A stretch of DNA of 25,271 nucleotides from Actinomycetes bacterium (GTDB lineage Bacteria > Actinomycetota > Actinomycetes > Propionibacteriales > Nocardioidaceae), in the NCBI GenBank assembly GCA_023396115.1, contig JAEWXC010000013.1, positions 1 to 25,271 of the forward strand, given 5' to 3'. Below the pieces are notes generated by a model that saw only the letters and a list, made by a program, of their open reading frames with translations, was not told where the DNA came from and ran no database searches. The translations under genes and the position numbers were made by a program. This document shows positions 13,700 through 21,241 of the stretch, in pieces. The first letter of the stretch is position 1. Every line of letters begins with the position of its first letter.

Positions 13700-14680
13700 G
13701 TCGGTGCCGGCGGTAGCGCCGGCCACCGGGTGCACCATCACCTCGTCGACGTCGAACTGCTCGGCCAGGGCGGCGACCCGGGCACGCGCGGCCTCGGGGG
13801 CGTCGATGATCCAGCGGCGCTGCATCCCGGCCAGGATCCCGGCGTGCTGCTCGGGCACCTCGACCACCGCAGCCTCCTCGACGCTGCGCTGGGCGGCCAG
13901 CGGTCCGCCGGTGACGATGGAGAGCATCGCCAGCAGCTGCGGACGGGCCAGGGCCAGCGCCTCCTCGGCGGTGTCGGCGACCGAGGCGTTGACGGTGAGG
14001 AAGGTGCGCGGCTCGGGGAACCGCTCGGAGGGCTGGTAGGTCGAGCGGTACAGCTCGAGGGCCTCGGCGGTGCCGTTGCCGGCGAAGTGGTGCGCGAAGA
14101 CGTAGGGCAGGCCCCGCTCGGCGGCCAGCCGGGCCGAGTAGTCACTCGAACCGAGCAGCCACACCGGCGGCACCGAGACCGCCCGCGGGGTGGCCCGCAG
14201 GGGGTGCTCGCGGTGCCCGACCCGCATCGCTGCGCCCTCGGTGCCCATCAGGGTGATCACGTTGTCGACGTAGGTGGGGAACTCCTCGACACCGTCGGAG
14301 TCGGCACCCATGCGCAGCGCGTACCGGGTCAACGGGTCGGTGCCGGGCGCCCGGCCGATGCCCAGGTCGATCCGGTCGGGGTGGGCGGCCTCGAGCAGCG
14401 CGAACTGCTCGGCCACCACCAGCGGCGCGTGGTTGGGCAGCATGACGCCGCCCGAACCGACCCGGATCCGCTCCGTCGCGCCGGCCACCATCGCGATCAG
14501 CAGCGGCGGGTTGGTGGCCGCCACGGCCGGCATGTTGTGGTGCTCGGCGATCCAGTAACGCCGGTAGCCGAGTGCGTCCGCGGTGCGGGCCAGGTCCAGG
14601 GATGCGGCGATGGCCTCACCGGAGGACTGGCCGGAGCGGACGGGCACGAGATCGAGGACGGAGAGCGCGGGGGAGGTCAC
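13649..14680 (-). CDS. LLM-class (luciferase-like) flavin-dependent oxidoreductase
   Basis: A 343-residue bacterial-luciferase-like TIM-barrel enzyme using reduced flavin (FMN or F420). It begins LSVLDLVPVRSGQSSGEAI and carries the signature YRRYWIAEHHNMP (39-51), then RIRVGSGGVMLPNHAPLVVAEQF and DLGIGRAPG (106-113), as in the MsnO8-type group. The GTG at 14680 is chosen because the conserved N-terminus starts there; its ribosome site is weak, so the start is less certain than the family. Upstream in-frame sequence to 14824 runs through a palindrome cluster and is not family-like. The gene is 258 bases upstream of the TetR gene on the same strand and may be independent. The substrate is unknown. 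Its last 17 codons are duplicated after the stop. Confidence 0.9.
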   Translation of the reverse strand: MTSPALSVLDLVPVRSGQSSGEAIAASLDLARTADALGYRRYWIAEHHNMPAVAATNPPLLIAMVAGATERIRVGSGGVMLPNHAPLVVAEQFALLEAAHPDRIDLGIGRAPGTDPLTRYALRMGADSDGVEEFPTYVDNVITLMGTEGAAMRVGHREHPLRATPRAVSVPPVWLLGSSDYSARLAAERGLPYVFAHHFAGNGTAEALELYRSTYQPSERFPEPRTFLTVNASVADTAEEALALARPQLLAMLSIVTGGPLAAQRSVEEAAVVEVPEQHAGILAGMQRRWIIDAPEAARARVAALAEQFDVDEVMVHPVAGATAGTDPRRSPAREATLRHLVD

Positions 14681-14767
14681 CTGGGGTGAACCATCTCGGG
14701 CGCCCCCGTGTTCCCACTTCCCCGTGCTCCCGGTCGCGTGCTCGGCCCGCGGCCAGCCCAGGCGCAG

Positions 14768-14854
14768 ATTCCCCAGGCATATGTGGGGAATTGCGCGGTT
14801 GTCGGCCGAGGTTTCGCGCGACAACCGCCAGTTCCCCCAGATATCTGGCGAAAC
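14768..14854. repeat. Cluster of palindromes between the ABC permease and LLM genes
   Basis: ATTCCCCA (14768-14775) pairs with TGGGGAAT (14784-14791). GCGGTTGTCG (14795-14804) pairs with CGACAACCGC (14819-14828). GTTTCGC (14811-14817) pairs with GCGAAAC (14848-14854). CCAGATATCTGG at 14837-14848 is a perfect 12-bp palindrome. The arms overlap, so alternative foldings compete. Immediately downstream of the permease stop, it may act as terminator, REP-like element or protein-binding site. Confidence 0.75.
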
Positions 14855-14866
14855 TCCCGCCCGGGC

Positions 14867-17449
14867 TCAGTCCACGACCCCCAGCACCGGCAGCCGGGCC
14901 CGGGTGCAGAGCGCCGCGATGGCGGCGGTGAGCAGCGGCAGGCCGATGAGCACCACCGCGAGCACCGGCCACGGCACCACCAGGTAGTACGTCGGGCCAC
15001 CGGTGTGGTTGCCGTAGACCGCCTGGTTGGTGAGCGGGAACGAGACCGCGATCCCGGGCACCAGGCCCACCAGCACCCCGAGCACCGACCCGACCCCGGC
15101 GATCACCAGGGCGTAGCCCGCCGCGATCCGCCTCCGGGTCCGCGGCGCCGCCCCCACCGCGGCCAGGGTGGACAGGTCCGCCCGGGCGTCGGCCAGGGAG
15201 AGGAACGTCGAGGTGAGCGTGCCGCCCAGCATCAGCAGAGCCGCCGCAGCCACGAGCGCCCAGATCACGATCGTGATCGCCGGGTCCCGCTGGTAGCCCC
15301 GCTCGACCTGCACCGACAGGTTCTCGGTCAGGCCGGCCAGGCGCTCCTCCAGGTCGTCCTGCTGCGCCTTGCTGAGCGGCTCGCCGCCCAGGTGCAGCGA
15401 GACGGTGCTGACCGGCACCTCCAGCTCCTCGGCCACCGACGGGGAGATGATCCCCACGGTCGGGGCGTGCTCGTCCCCGGCGGTCACCGCGACGGCCGGG
15501 ACGACGACCTTGCGCCGCTCACTCGCGTCGTCGACGACGACCTTGGCGCGCTCGGTGCCGGGGGCGTCGAAGAAGTAGACCGCACCCCCGCGGGCCAGGA
15601 CCTCGTCGGCCTTGGCACGCTCGTCCGCGTCGAGCCCGGGCACGTAGCCCGGCACCCGGTCACCCACGAGCACCGAGGTGCCCCAACCGCCGTAGCTGTG
15701 CGGGACCTCGTCCTTCACGCCGACCGGACGCACGTCCACCCAGTAGGGGTCCTCGGGCACGCCGAGCACCGGCTCGACAGCGGCGTCCGGGGCGGCCTGG
15801 GCGACCAGGTTGGCCGCGGCGGTCCAGTGCTGCGGCTCGACCTCCCACCCCGCGACGATGCCCTCGCCGTGCTGGTACTGGGGCGTGTAGGTCTGCTCGG
15901 CCTCACGTTCGTCCGAGCTCAGGGCGATGCCCAGGGCGGTGGCGGCGGCCACCGTGGCGACCACCGCAGCCACGGCCGGGGCGGTGCGCAAGCGGTGTCG
16001 AGCAGCGTCGCGGACGGTGTACCGACCGGCCAGCGGCAGCCGACCGGCGAGCCGACCCAGGGCAGTGAGCACCACCGGGATGACCAGCACCACGCCGAGC
16101 ACGACCAGGACGGCCGAGCAGGCCACCCAGAACTCGCCGTTGGAGGACTGCACCGCACCCCGGGCGGCCAGAGCGATCCCGACGCCGACCAGCACCAGGC
16201 CCAGCAGCGGACTGCGCAGCCGCGCGGGCGGGTCGCCCCGGCGCCCGCCCAGGACGGCGACCACGTCGAGACGCGAGGCGAGCCAGGCCGGTGCCGCCGC
16301 GGCGAGCACCGCCGAGAGCAGCCCGAAGCCGGCGACGAGCAGCAGGTGCCACCAGGTGAGGTCGAGGGGCGGGAACCACTCCGAGTACCAGCGCTGCCCC
16401 ACCACGGTCACCAGCCAGGCGGTCCCGGTGCCGAGCACGATCCCGGTCACCGCCGCCAGCGAACCCATCACCCAGGCCGTGGCCATGACGGCACGACGGG
16501 CCTGGCGCGGCGTGGCCCCGGAGACCGCCATCAGCGCGAGCGAGCGCTGCATCCTCCGCGCACTGACCGCGAATCCGGGACCGGCCAGCAGCACCACCTC
16601 CAGCAGCGCCATCACCACGATCAGGGCGACCACGGCCAGCATCTGCTCCGTCCCGTCGTCGGAGTAGCCGAACCCCTCGACCGCGTCGGCCGGCGGCGGG
16701 TTCTCCACGACCTCGCGGGACAGCGCCGCCATCCCGGCGGCATTCAGCGCCACCACGTCGGCCCAGCTGACGCCGCCCTCGGTGCGGACCAACCACCCGG
16801 CGCCGACGACGGCCTCCTCGCCCACGGGCAGCAGGGCGTTGTCGACGGTGGTGAAGACGTGCGGGTGGGCACGCGAGGTGGGGTCCTCGACGATGCCGAC
16901 GACGGTGTAGCGCTCCCCCGCCGAGACCAGCGTCTCGCCGACTCCCGGGCCGCGGTCGGCCAGGGAGGCGTTCACGGCCACCTCGTCAGCGCGCGCCGGG
17001 TGCCGGCCTCGGACCTTCCGGGAGAGCCCGGAGGCCAGCGGACTGGACCAGTCGCTGGCCACCACCTCGGCATTCACCTTGCCGCGGTCGGTGTCGACGG
17101 ACGCGGAGGAGCTGCGCACCTCGACCAGATCGACCGGGCGGCCCAGGGTGCTCTGCAGCGTCCGGGCGGTCGCGGGCTGCCAGTTGGCGGGCGGATCCTC
17201 CCAGGCCATCGACCCCGGGTCGGCGCCCATCTGCTGCACCGGGCCCTCGGCGACGGTGACCAGGGCGTCGGCCGGGCCCAGTTCGCGCTCGACCTGTTCG
17301 CGGACGTCGACGGTCGTGGTCGCGATCAGCACGTCCACCGTGGTCACTGCGGCCACCGGCAGAGCGACCATCACCAGCATCAGCAGGCTGCGCCACTTGC
17401 TGCGCCACGCGTCACGCCACGCCATGGTGGCGAAGAGGCGTCGGCTCAC
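14867..17449 (-). CDS. ABC transporter permease, FtsX/MacB-like, large two-module form
   Basis: An 860-residue membrane permease starting at GTG 17449, overlapping the ATPase stop (GTGA). The N-terminus has basic MSRRLFATMAWRDAWRSKWR and a first helix (about 21-43), followed by an extracytoplasmic domain to about residue 260. The first FtsX module follows (AVVALIVVMALLEVVLLAG, then the loop RSLALMAVSGATPRQARRAV and two more helices), then several further helices, a second extracytoplasmic domain, and a C-terminal FtsX module (ADLSTLAAVGAAPRTRRR and helices up to the end). About ten transmembrane segments are expected, as in duplicated FtsX permeases of actinobacteria. With the adjacent ATPase it likely exports a lipid, peptide or drug. 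The PadR gene upstream suggests induction by a toxic compound. Confidence 0.9.
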   Translation of the reverse strand: MSRRLFATMAWRDAWRSKWRSLLMLVMVALPVAAVTTVDVLIATTTVDVREQVERELGPADALVTVAEGPVQQMGADPGSMAWEDPPANWQPATARTLQSTLGRPVDLVEVRSSSASVDTDRGKVNAEVVASDWSSPLASGLSRKVRGRHPARADEVAVNASLADRGPGVGETLVSAGERYTVVGIVEDPTSRAHPHVFTTVDNALLPVGEEAVVGAGWLVRTEGGVSWADVVALNAAGMAALSREVVENPPPADAVEGFGYSDDGTEQMLAVVALIVVMALLEVVLLAGPGFAVSARRMQRSLALMAVSGATPRQARRAVMATAWVMGSLAAVTGIVLGTGTAWLVTVVGQRWYSEWFPPLDLTWWHLLLVAGFGLLSAVLAAAAPAWLASRLDVVAVLGGRRGDPPARLRSPLLGLVLVGVGIALAARGAVQSSNGEFWVACSAVLVVLGVVLVIPVVLTALGRLAGRLPLAGRYTVRDAARHRLRTAPAVAAVVATVAAATALGIALSSDEREAEQTYTPQYQHGEGIVAGWEVEPQHWTAAANLVAQAAPDAAVEPVLGVPEDPYWVDVRPVGVKDEVPHSYGGWGTSVLVGDRVPGYVPGLDADERAKADEVLARGGAVYFFDAPGTERAKVVVDDASERRKVVVPAVAVTAGDEHAPTVGIISPSVAEELEVPVSTVSLHLGGEPLSKAQQDDLEERLAGLTENLSVQVERGYQRDPAITIVIWALVAAAALLMLGGTLTSTFLSLADARADLSTLAAVGAAPRTRRRIAAGYALVIAGVGSVLGVLVGLVPGIAVSFPLTNQAVYGNHTGGPTYYLVVPWPVLAVVLIGLPLLTAAIAALCTRARLPVLGVVD

Positions 17450-18174
17450 GGCGTCACCTCGGCGGAGACCAGCTCCTCGGCGCGGTCCGCGCCGGTCTCG
17501 TCGACGACCAGGCCGTCGCGGATGAAGACGACCCGGTCGGCCCAGGCGGCGTGCCGGGCCTCGTGGGTCACCAGCACCCCGGCCGCACCGGCGTCGCAGC
17601 GGGCCCGCAGCAGCCGCAGGATCTGCTCACCGGTCTCGGAGTCCAACGCCCCGGTCGGTTCGTCGGCCAGGACCAGGCGGCGTTCGGCGACCACCGCCCG
17701 GGCGATCGCGATCCGCTGCTGCTGACCGCCCGACATGTCGTCGGGGAACCGGTCGGCCAGCTCGGCGACACCGACCTCCTCCAGCGCGGCCAGCGCCTCG
17801 GCCCGGGCCTGCTTGGCGCGCACCCCGTCGAGCTCGCGGGGCAGGGCGACGTTCTCGGCCGCGGTCAGTGCCGGGATCAGGTTGAAGTTCTGGAAAACGT
17901 AGCCCACCGCGGTGCGGCGCAGCAGGGCCCGCTGGCCCACCCCGAGCGGGGCGATGTCGACCCCTTCGACCAGCACCTGCCCGGCCGTGGGGGTGTCCAG
18001 TCCGCCGGCGATGGTCAGCAGCGTCGACTTGCCAGACCCGGAGGGACCCATGACGGCGACCAGCTCGCCGGGGCGCACGGCCAGGGAGACCCCGCGCAGG
18101 GCCTGCACCTCGGTGGCGCCGCGCCCGTGCACGCGGGTGACGTCGCGCAACTGCAGGACGGGTGCGGTGCTCAT
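17446..18174 (-). CDS. ABC transporter ATP-binding protein (MacB/LolD class)
   Basis: A 242-residue ATPase, ATG at 18174, with GAAGGAGA just upstream and a four-base overlap (ATGA) with the PadR stop. Walker A is GPSGSGKST (43-51), the Q-loop Gln95 is in VFQNFNLIP, the signature is MSGGQQQR (147-154), Walker B is LVLADEP (167-173) with catalytic Glu172, and the switch His204 is in LVTHEARHAA. The pattern, including FNLIPALTAAENVALP and PTGALDSETGE, is typical of MacB/LolD-type ATPases that pair with FtsX permeases. It powers the permease encoded directly downstream. An open frame extends far upstream through the PadR gene but is a shadow. Confidence 0.96.
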   Translation of the reverse strand: MSTAPVLQLRDVTRVHGRGATEVQALRGVSLAVRPGELVAVMGPSGSGKSTLLTIAGGLDTPTAGQVLVEGVDIAPLGVGQRALLRRTAVGYVFQNFNLIPALTAAENVALPRELDGVRAKQARAEALAALEEVGVAELADRFPDDMSGGQQQRIAIARAVVAERRLVLADEPTGALDSETGEQILRLLRARCDAGAAGVLVTHEARHAAWADRVVFIRDGLVVDETGADRAEELVSAEVTP

Positions 18175-18773
18175 CGGCTGGTCTCCTTCTCGACGTCCTG
18201 GCTGGGACGCGGCTGTGGGCTGCGGGGGGAGCCGGTCCGCGGTCGTCCTCCGGTGCGGGCGGCCCGGGCCAGCCGGGTCTCGCAGTGGTCGAGCCAGCGG
18301 ACCTCGGCCTCGGCGTCGAAGATCAGCCGGTCCAGGACCAGCGACCAGGCCAGGTCGTCGCCGTCGTCGGCGGTGCGCTTGAGCCGGGTGAAGTCCTGCA
18401 GCGCGGCGATCGAGGCCCGCCGCTGCTGCTGGATCACCGCAGCGATCTCGAGGTCGGGCACGTCGACGGCCATCGCCAGCTTGATCGCGATCTCGTCCCG
18501 GGCCGGGGCGTTGCGGGCGACGGGGGTGGCGAACCAGTCCGCGACCTCGCTGCGGCCGGGCTCGGTGATCTCGTAGACCACGTGTCCCGCCTCGGTGGGC
18601 CCCTCCACGGTCCGGACCAGTCCGTCGCGCTCCAACCGGGACAAGGTCGTGTAGACCTGCCCAATGTTCAGCGGCCAGGTACCCCCGGTGCGCGACTCGA
18701 AGTCGCTGCGCAACTGATACCCGTAGGTGGGTCCGTTGTCGAGCAGCGCCAGCAGTGCCTGTCGGACCGACAT
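18171..18773 (-). CDS. PadR-family transcriptional regulator
   Basis: A 200-residue regulator with ATG at 18773 and GGAGGAGG upstream. The N-terminal winged helix (1-75) has ALLALLDNGPTYGYQLRSDFE and VYTTLSRLERDGLVRTV, both diagnostic of PadR. The C-terminal part (about 90-175) is the helical dimerisation region (PadR/Vir-type). A Pro/Arg/Ser-rich tail (about 175-200) is probably disordered. It is first gene of the ABC operon and its stop overlaps the ATPase start, so it likely represses its own transporter until a ligand binds. A palindromic AT-rich site is found upstream. Confidence 0.95.
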   Translation of the reverse strand: MSVRQALLALLDNGPTYGYQLRSDFESRTGGTWPLNIGQVYTTLSRLERDGLVRTVEGPTEAGHVVYEITEPGRSEVADWFATPVARNAPARDEIAIKLAMAVDVPDLEIAAVIQQQRRASIAALQDFTRLKRTADDGDDLAWSLVLDRLIFDAEAEVRWLDHCETRLARAARTGGRPRTGSPRSPQPRPSQDVEKETSR

Positions 18774-18808
18774 CGCAGCCCTCCTCCCTCACGACCCACC
18801 CCACCGGC

Positions 18809-18836
18809 GGATACGGAGTATGTATACCACGTATCC
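18809..18836. promoter_or_regulatory. Putative PadR operator in the divergent intergenic region
   Basis: GGATAC (18809-18814) and GTATCC (18831-18836) form an inverted repeat around the palindrome GTATAC (18822-18827). This is the only AT-rich island between padR (minus) and the RDD gene (plus). PadR family operators often have ATAC/GTAT-type half-sites, so it is a good candidate, and it may include a -10 element. Confidence 0.55.
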
Positions 18837-18968
18837 ATTGCCTGCGAGTTCGAGACGAGGGGTGTTTCGCGACGCGGATTCGGGGGCATGACGCGCCAAG
18901 ATCGACCACAAGGCACAGACGGACTCGAGGCCGTCACGACAGGCACCACACCCCCAGGAGGGATCCCG

Positions 18969-19589
18969 ATGTCCGACCAGAACCCCTACGGCCAGCCGCC
19001 GTCGCAGGACCCGTACGGCCAGCAGCCCCAGGGTCAGCCCTACGGCCAGCCGCAGCAGCCCGGCCCCTACGGCCAGCAGCCCGCCTACGGTCAGCAGCCG
19101 GCGTACGGCCAGCAGCCGGGCTACGGCAGCTACGGAGGGGTGCCGGCCGGCATCCAGTACGCCCACTGGGGCAAGCGCGTGGGCGCCTACCTGATCGACT
19201 ACCTGATCATGCTGGTCTGCATGATCCCCTACTACATCGGTTCGGGCCTGACCGCCTCGGCGGCGAGCACCGGCGACTCCTCCGCTGCCGGCACGGTGCT
19301 GATGCTGGTGGGCGGCCTGCTCGGTCTGGCCTTCTTCGTGTGGAACTACTGCATCAAGCAGGGCAACACCGGCTACAGCATCGGCAAGGGCGTCCTGGGC
19401 ATCAAGGTGGTCCGCGAGTCCGACGGCCAGCCGCTCGGCGCCGGCATGTCGTTCGTGCGTCAGCTGGCGCACATCCTCGACTCGCTGGCCTGCATGATCG
19501 GTTACCTGTGGCCGCTGTGGGACGCCAAGCGCCAGACCTTCGCCGACAAGATCATGAGCTCGGTCGTCATCGAGCAGCCCAAGGGCTGA
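18969..19589 (+). CDS. RDD-domain membrane protein with Q/Y/G/P-rich N-terminus
   Basis: A 206-residue protein; ATG 18969 has AGGAGGG six bases upstream. Residues 1-60 are low complexity built of repeated PYGQQP/AYGQQP units, likely a disordered cytoplasmic tail. The RDD domain follows: HWGKRVGAYLIDYLIML (about 66-82) starts the first helix with the Arg and Asp that name the family, a second helix is at about 107-130 (VLMLVGGLLGLAFFVWNYCI), and GNTGYSIGKGVLGIKVV with a C-terminal helix closes it. RDD proteins are poorly understood; some are linked to ion transport or envelope functions. A further in-frame ATG at 18889 lacks a good ribosome site. A strong stem-loop follows. It is divergent from padR, so the PadR site might also affect it. 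Confidence 0.92.
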   Translation: MSDQNPYGQPPSQDPYGQQPQGQPYGQPQQPGPYGQQPAYGQQPAYGQQPGYGSYGGVPAGIQYAHWGKRVGAYLIDYLIMLVCMIPYYIGSGLTASAASTGDSSAAGTVLMLVGGLLGLAFFVWNYCIKQGNTGYSIGKGVLGIKVVRESDGQPLGAGMSFVRQLAHILDSLACMIGYLWPLWDAKRQTFADKIMSSVVIEQPKG

Positions 19590-19604
19590 CACCCGCACCT
19601 CGTT

Positions 19605-19637
19605 CCGGCCCGTCCACCCCTGCGGTGGGCGGGCCGG
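19605..19637 (+). terminator. Stem-loop terminator after the RDD gene
   Basis: CCGGCCCGTCCACC (19605-19618) pairs with GGTGGGCGGGCCGG (19624-19637), 13 of 14 Watson-Crick pairs and one G-T, loop of five bases, 15 bases after the stop. There is no T run, but stem strength and position fit an actinobacterial terminator. Confidence 0.75.
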
Positions 19638-19680
19638 TCCGCGTTGCGGGCACGGTGTTCCGGTCCTCCCCGCCCCTCCC

Positions 19681-19695
19681 TAGGGTCGGGGCATG
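19681..19695 (+). promoter_or_regulatory. Leaderless promoter (-10 TAGGGT) of the short-chain dehydrogenase
   Basis: TAGGGT at 19681-19686 is a TAnnnT -10 hexamer lying six bases before the ATG at 19693. That spacing puts the transcript start at or next to the start codon, and there is no Shine-Dalgarno sequence. The same 15 bases, TAGGGTCGGGGCATG, precede the acyl-CoA dehydrogenase at 24334. Confidence 0.7.
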
Positions 19696-20451
19696 AGCGA
19701 TGTGCGGACGGTCCTGATCACCGGAGCCAGCAGCGGTCTGGGGGCCGAGATGGCCCGCCAGATGGCCGCCGCCGGGCTGGACCTGGCGCTCGCCGCGCGG
19801 CGGGTCACGCGGCTGGAGGAGCTGAAGGCCGAGATCCTCGCCGCCCACCCCGGCCGCCGGGTGGAGGTCGCGGCACTCGACGTCAACGACCACGAGGCCG
19901 TCTTCTCCGTCACCGCCGACCTGGCCGAGCGGCTCGGTGGGCTCGACCGGGTCGTGGTCAACGCCGGTCTCGGCAAGGGGGCGCCCCTGGGCACCGGTCG
20001 TTTCGACGCCAACCTGGAGACGGCCATGACCAACTTCGTCGGTGCGCTGGCCCAGACCGAGGCCGCGATGGCGCACTTCCGCGAACGCGGCCGCGGGCAC
20101 CTGGTCATGGTGTCGTCGATGTCCGCCAAGCGGGGGCTGCCGAAAGCCACCACCACCTACGCGGCCACCAAGGTCGCCGTCGCGCACCTGGTCGAGGGGC
20201 TGCGCACCGAGTTCCACGCCCAGCCCGCCTTCCGCTTCACCGTGCTGTACCCCGGCTACATCATCAGCGAGATGAACGACTACGCCGAGCCGCCGAACAA
20301 GCTGATGAGCCGCACCGCCGACGGGGTCCGCTCGATGGTGGCCGCGATCGACGCCGAGGTCGACGACGCGTGCGTGCCGCGCTGGCCGTGGTCGGTGCTC
20401 AGCCCGGTGATGACCCACGCCCCGACCGGGATCTTCAAGAAACTGATCTGA
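19693..20451 (+). CDS. Short-chain dehydrogenase/reductase (classical SDR)
   Basis: A 252-residue classical SDR. The cofactor motif TGASSGLG is at 10-17; Asn90 to Gly92 (NAG), Ser141/142 and Tyr156-x3-Lys160 (YAATK) are the structural and catalytic residues. The basic pair after the second strand (AARRVTR, about 35-40) favours NADP(H). The ATG at 19693 fits a leaderless start. The C-terminus (WPWSVLSPVMTHAPTGIFKKL) is somewhat hydrophobic, as in SDRs working on lipids. It stands alone: terminator before it and a structured convergent intergenic element after it. Substrate unknown. Confidence 0.92.
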   Translation: MSDVRTVLITGASSGLGAEMARQMAAAGLDLALAARRVTRLEELKAEILAAHPGRRVEVAALDVNDHEAVFSVTADLAERLGGLDRVVVNAGLGKGAPLGTGRFDANLETAMTNFVGALAQTEAAMAHFRERGRGHLVMVSSMSAKRGLPKATTTYAATKVAVAHLVEGLRTEFHAQPAFRFTVLYPGYIISEMNDYAEPPNKLMSRTADGVRSMVAAIDAEVDDACVPRWPWSVLSPVMTHAPTGIFKKLI

Positions 20452-20465
20452 GCGTCCCGCCCCCC

Positions 20466-20555
20466 GCCCCGCTCATGTAACACTGACTGGTCCCCTCTGG
20501 TGCGGTGGTATGACACCGCATCACAAGTGACAGATCAGTGTTACTTCGGCGGGGC
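20466..20555. repeat. Nested inverted-repeat element between convergent genes
   Basis: Three perfect arm pairs are nested: GCCCCGC (20466-20472) with GCGGGGC (20549-20555); GTAACACTGA (20477-20486) with TCAGTGTTAC (20535-20544); TGCGGTG (20501-20507) with CACCGCA (20514-20520). The outer two are separated by four unpaired bases on each side. It lies between an SDR (plus) and the histidine phosphatase (minus). It may be a bidirectional terminator, a miniature mobile element or a structured RNA. Confidence 0.8.
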
Positions 20556-20560
20556 TGGCC

Positions 20561-21241
20561 TCAGCGGTAGGTGACGTCTCCGGCCAGGTGGGTGTGCTCG
20601 TTGAAGGTGGACAGCCGGGGCCCGGTACGCCCGAGCAGCAGGCTGGAGAGCCCGGTGTTGACGTACGCGGCCGAGAGGGTTCCCCACACCCCCGGGAGCG
20701 CGGCGTCCGCACCGGTCGCGCTGGCCAGGGTCAGCTCGGCCACCACCAGGGTGATCGGTCCGCCCGAGGAGACCACCAGCACGTCGCCCTCACCGGCGGC
20801 CTCCACCGCCCGGGCCAGCGCCCCGGCGACCCGGGCCCGGAACCCGGTCCAGGTCTCGGTGTAGTCGCCGTCGTCGACACCGGCGGTCCAACGCTCGGTG
20901 GCCTCCACGTAGAGCCGCTGGAACCCGGCCCGCTCGCCCAGCTCGCCCACCCGCTGGGCGAAGCCCGGCAGCGCGGCCATCACCCCGCCGGCGTCGAACT
21001 CGTCCCACGCCGGGTCGACCCGGCGCGCGCCCGACCAACCGGAGCCCTCGAGGAGTCCGTCCGCGGTCTCCACCTGGCGGCGCAGCCCCCCGGTGAGCAC
21101 GACCCCGGGGGCGGGGACGCCCTGCTCGACCAGCCACTCCCCCAACCGTCGGGCCTGCTGGTGCCCCACCGGGGAGAGCCGGTCGTAGTCGTCGGTCCCG
21201 AACGAGGCCTGACCGTGCCGGACCAGGAGCATCCGCCCCAT
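20561..21241 (-). CDS. Histidine phosphatase family protein (phosphoglycerate-mutase-like)
   Basis: A 226-residue histidine phosphatase. The phosphorylated His9 lies in the RHG motif (MLLVRHGQAS), with a second Arg in VVLTGGLRRQVETA and the late catalytic segment VVSSGGPITLVV where relatives have a second His (GH); here it is Gly-Gly, an oddity that could weaken or change activity. ATG 21241 shares one base with the phosphotransferase stop (TGATG), so translation is probably coupled; Met4 is an alternative start. It is last in a four-gene run with an acyl-CoA dehydrogenase, an SDR and a kinase-like phosphotransferase. It could remove phosphate in that pathway, or be a general phosphatase; no substrate is visible. 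Confidence 0.9.
   Translation of the reverse strand: MGRMLLVRHGQASFGTDDYDRLSPVGHQQARRLGEWLVEQGVPAPGVVLTGGLRRQVETADGLLEGSGWSGARRVDPAWDEFDAGGVMAALPGFAQRVGELGERAGFQRLYVEATERWTAGVDDGDYTETWTGFRARVAGALARAVEAAGEGDVLVVSSGGPITLVVAELTLASATGADAALPGVWGTLSAAYVNTGLSSLLLGRTGPRLSTFNEHTHLAGDVTYR

Noticed and set aside
14708..17725. Very long open frame (about 1000 codons) on the plus strand opposite the ABC permease
   Set aside because: Composition is Gly/Arg/His/Asp/Gln-rich with no domain pattern; it mirrors the permease codons and is a GC artefact.
18889..18968. Upstream ATG at 18889 as start of the RDD protein
   Set aside because: It lacks a ribosome site, while the ATG at 18969 has AGGAGGG at ideal distance and the MSDQNPYG start is family-like.
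19010..19130. DNA-level satellite repeat in the RDD gene
   Set aside because: The units vary at third positions and in length; it is best explained as protein low complexity (YGQQP).
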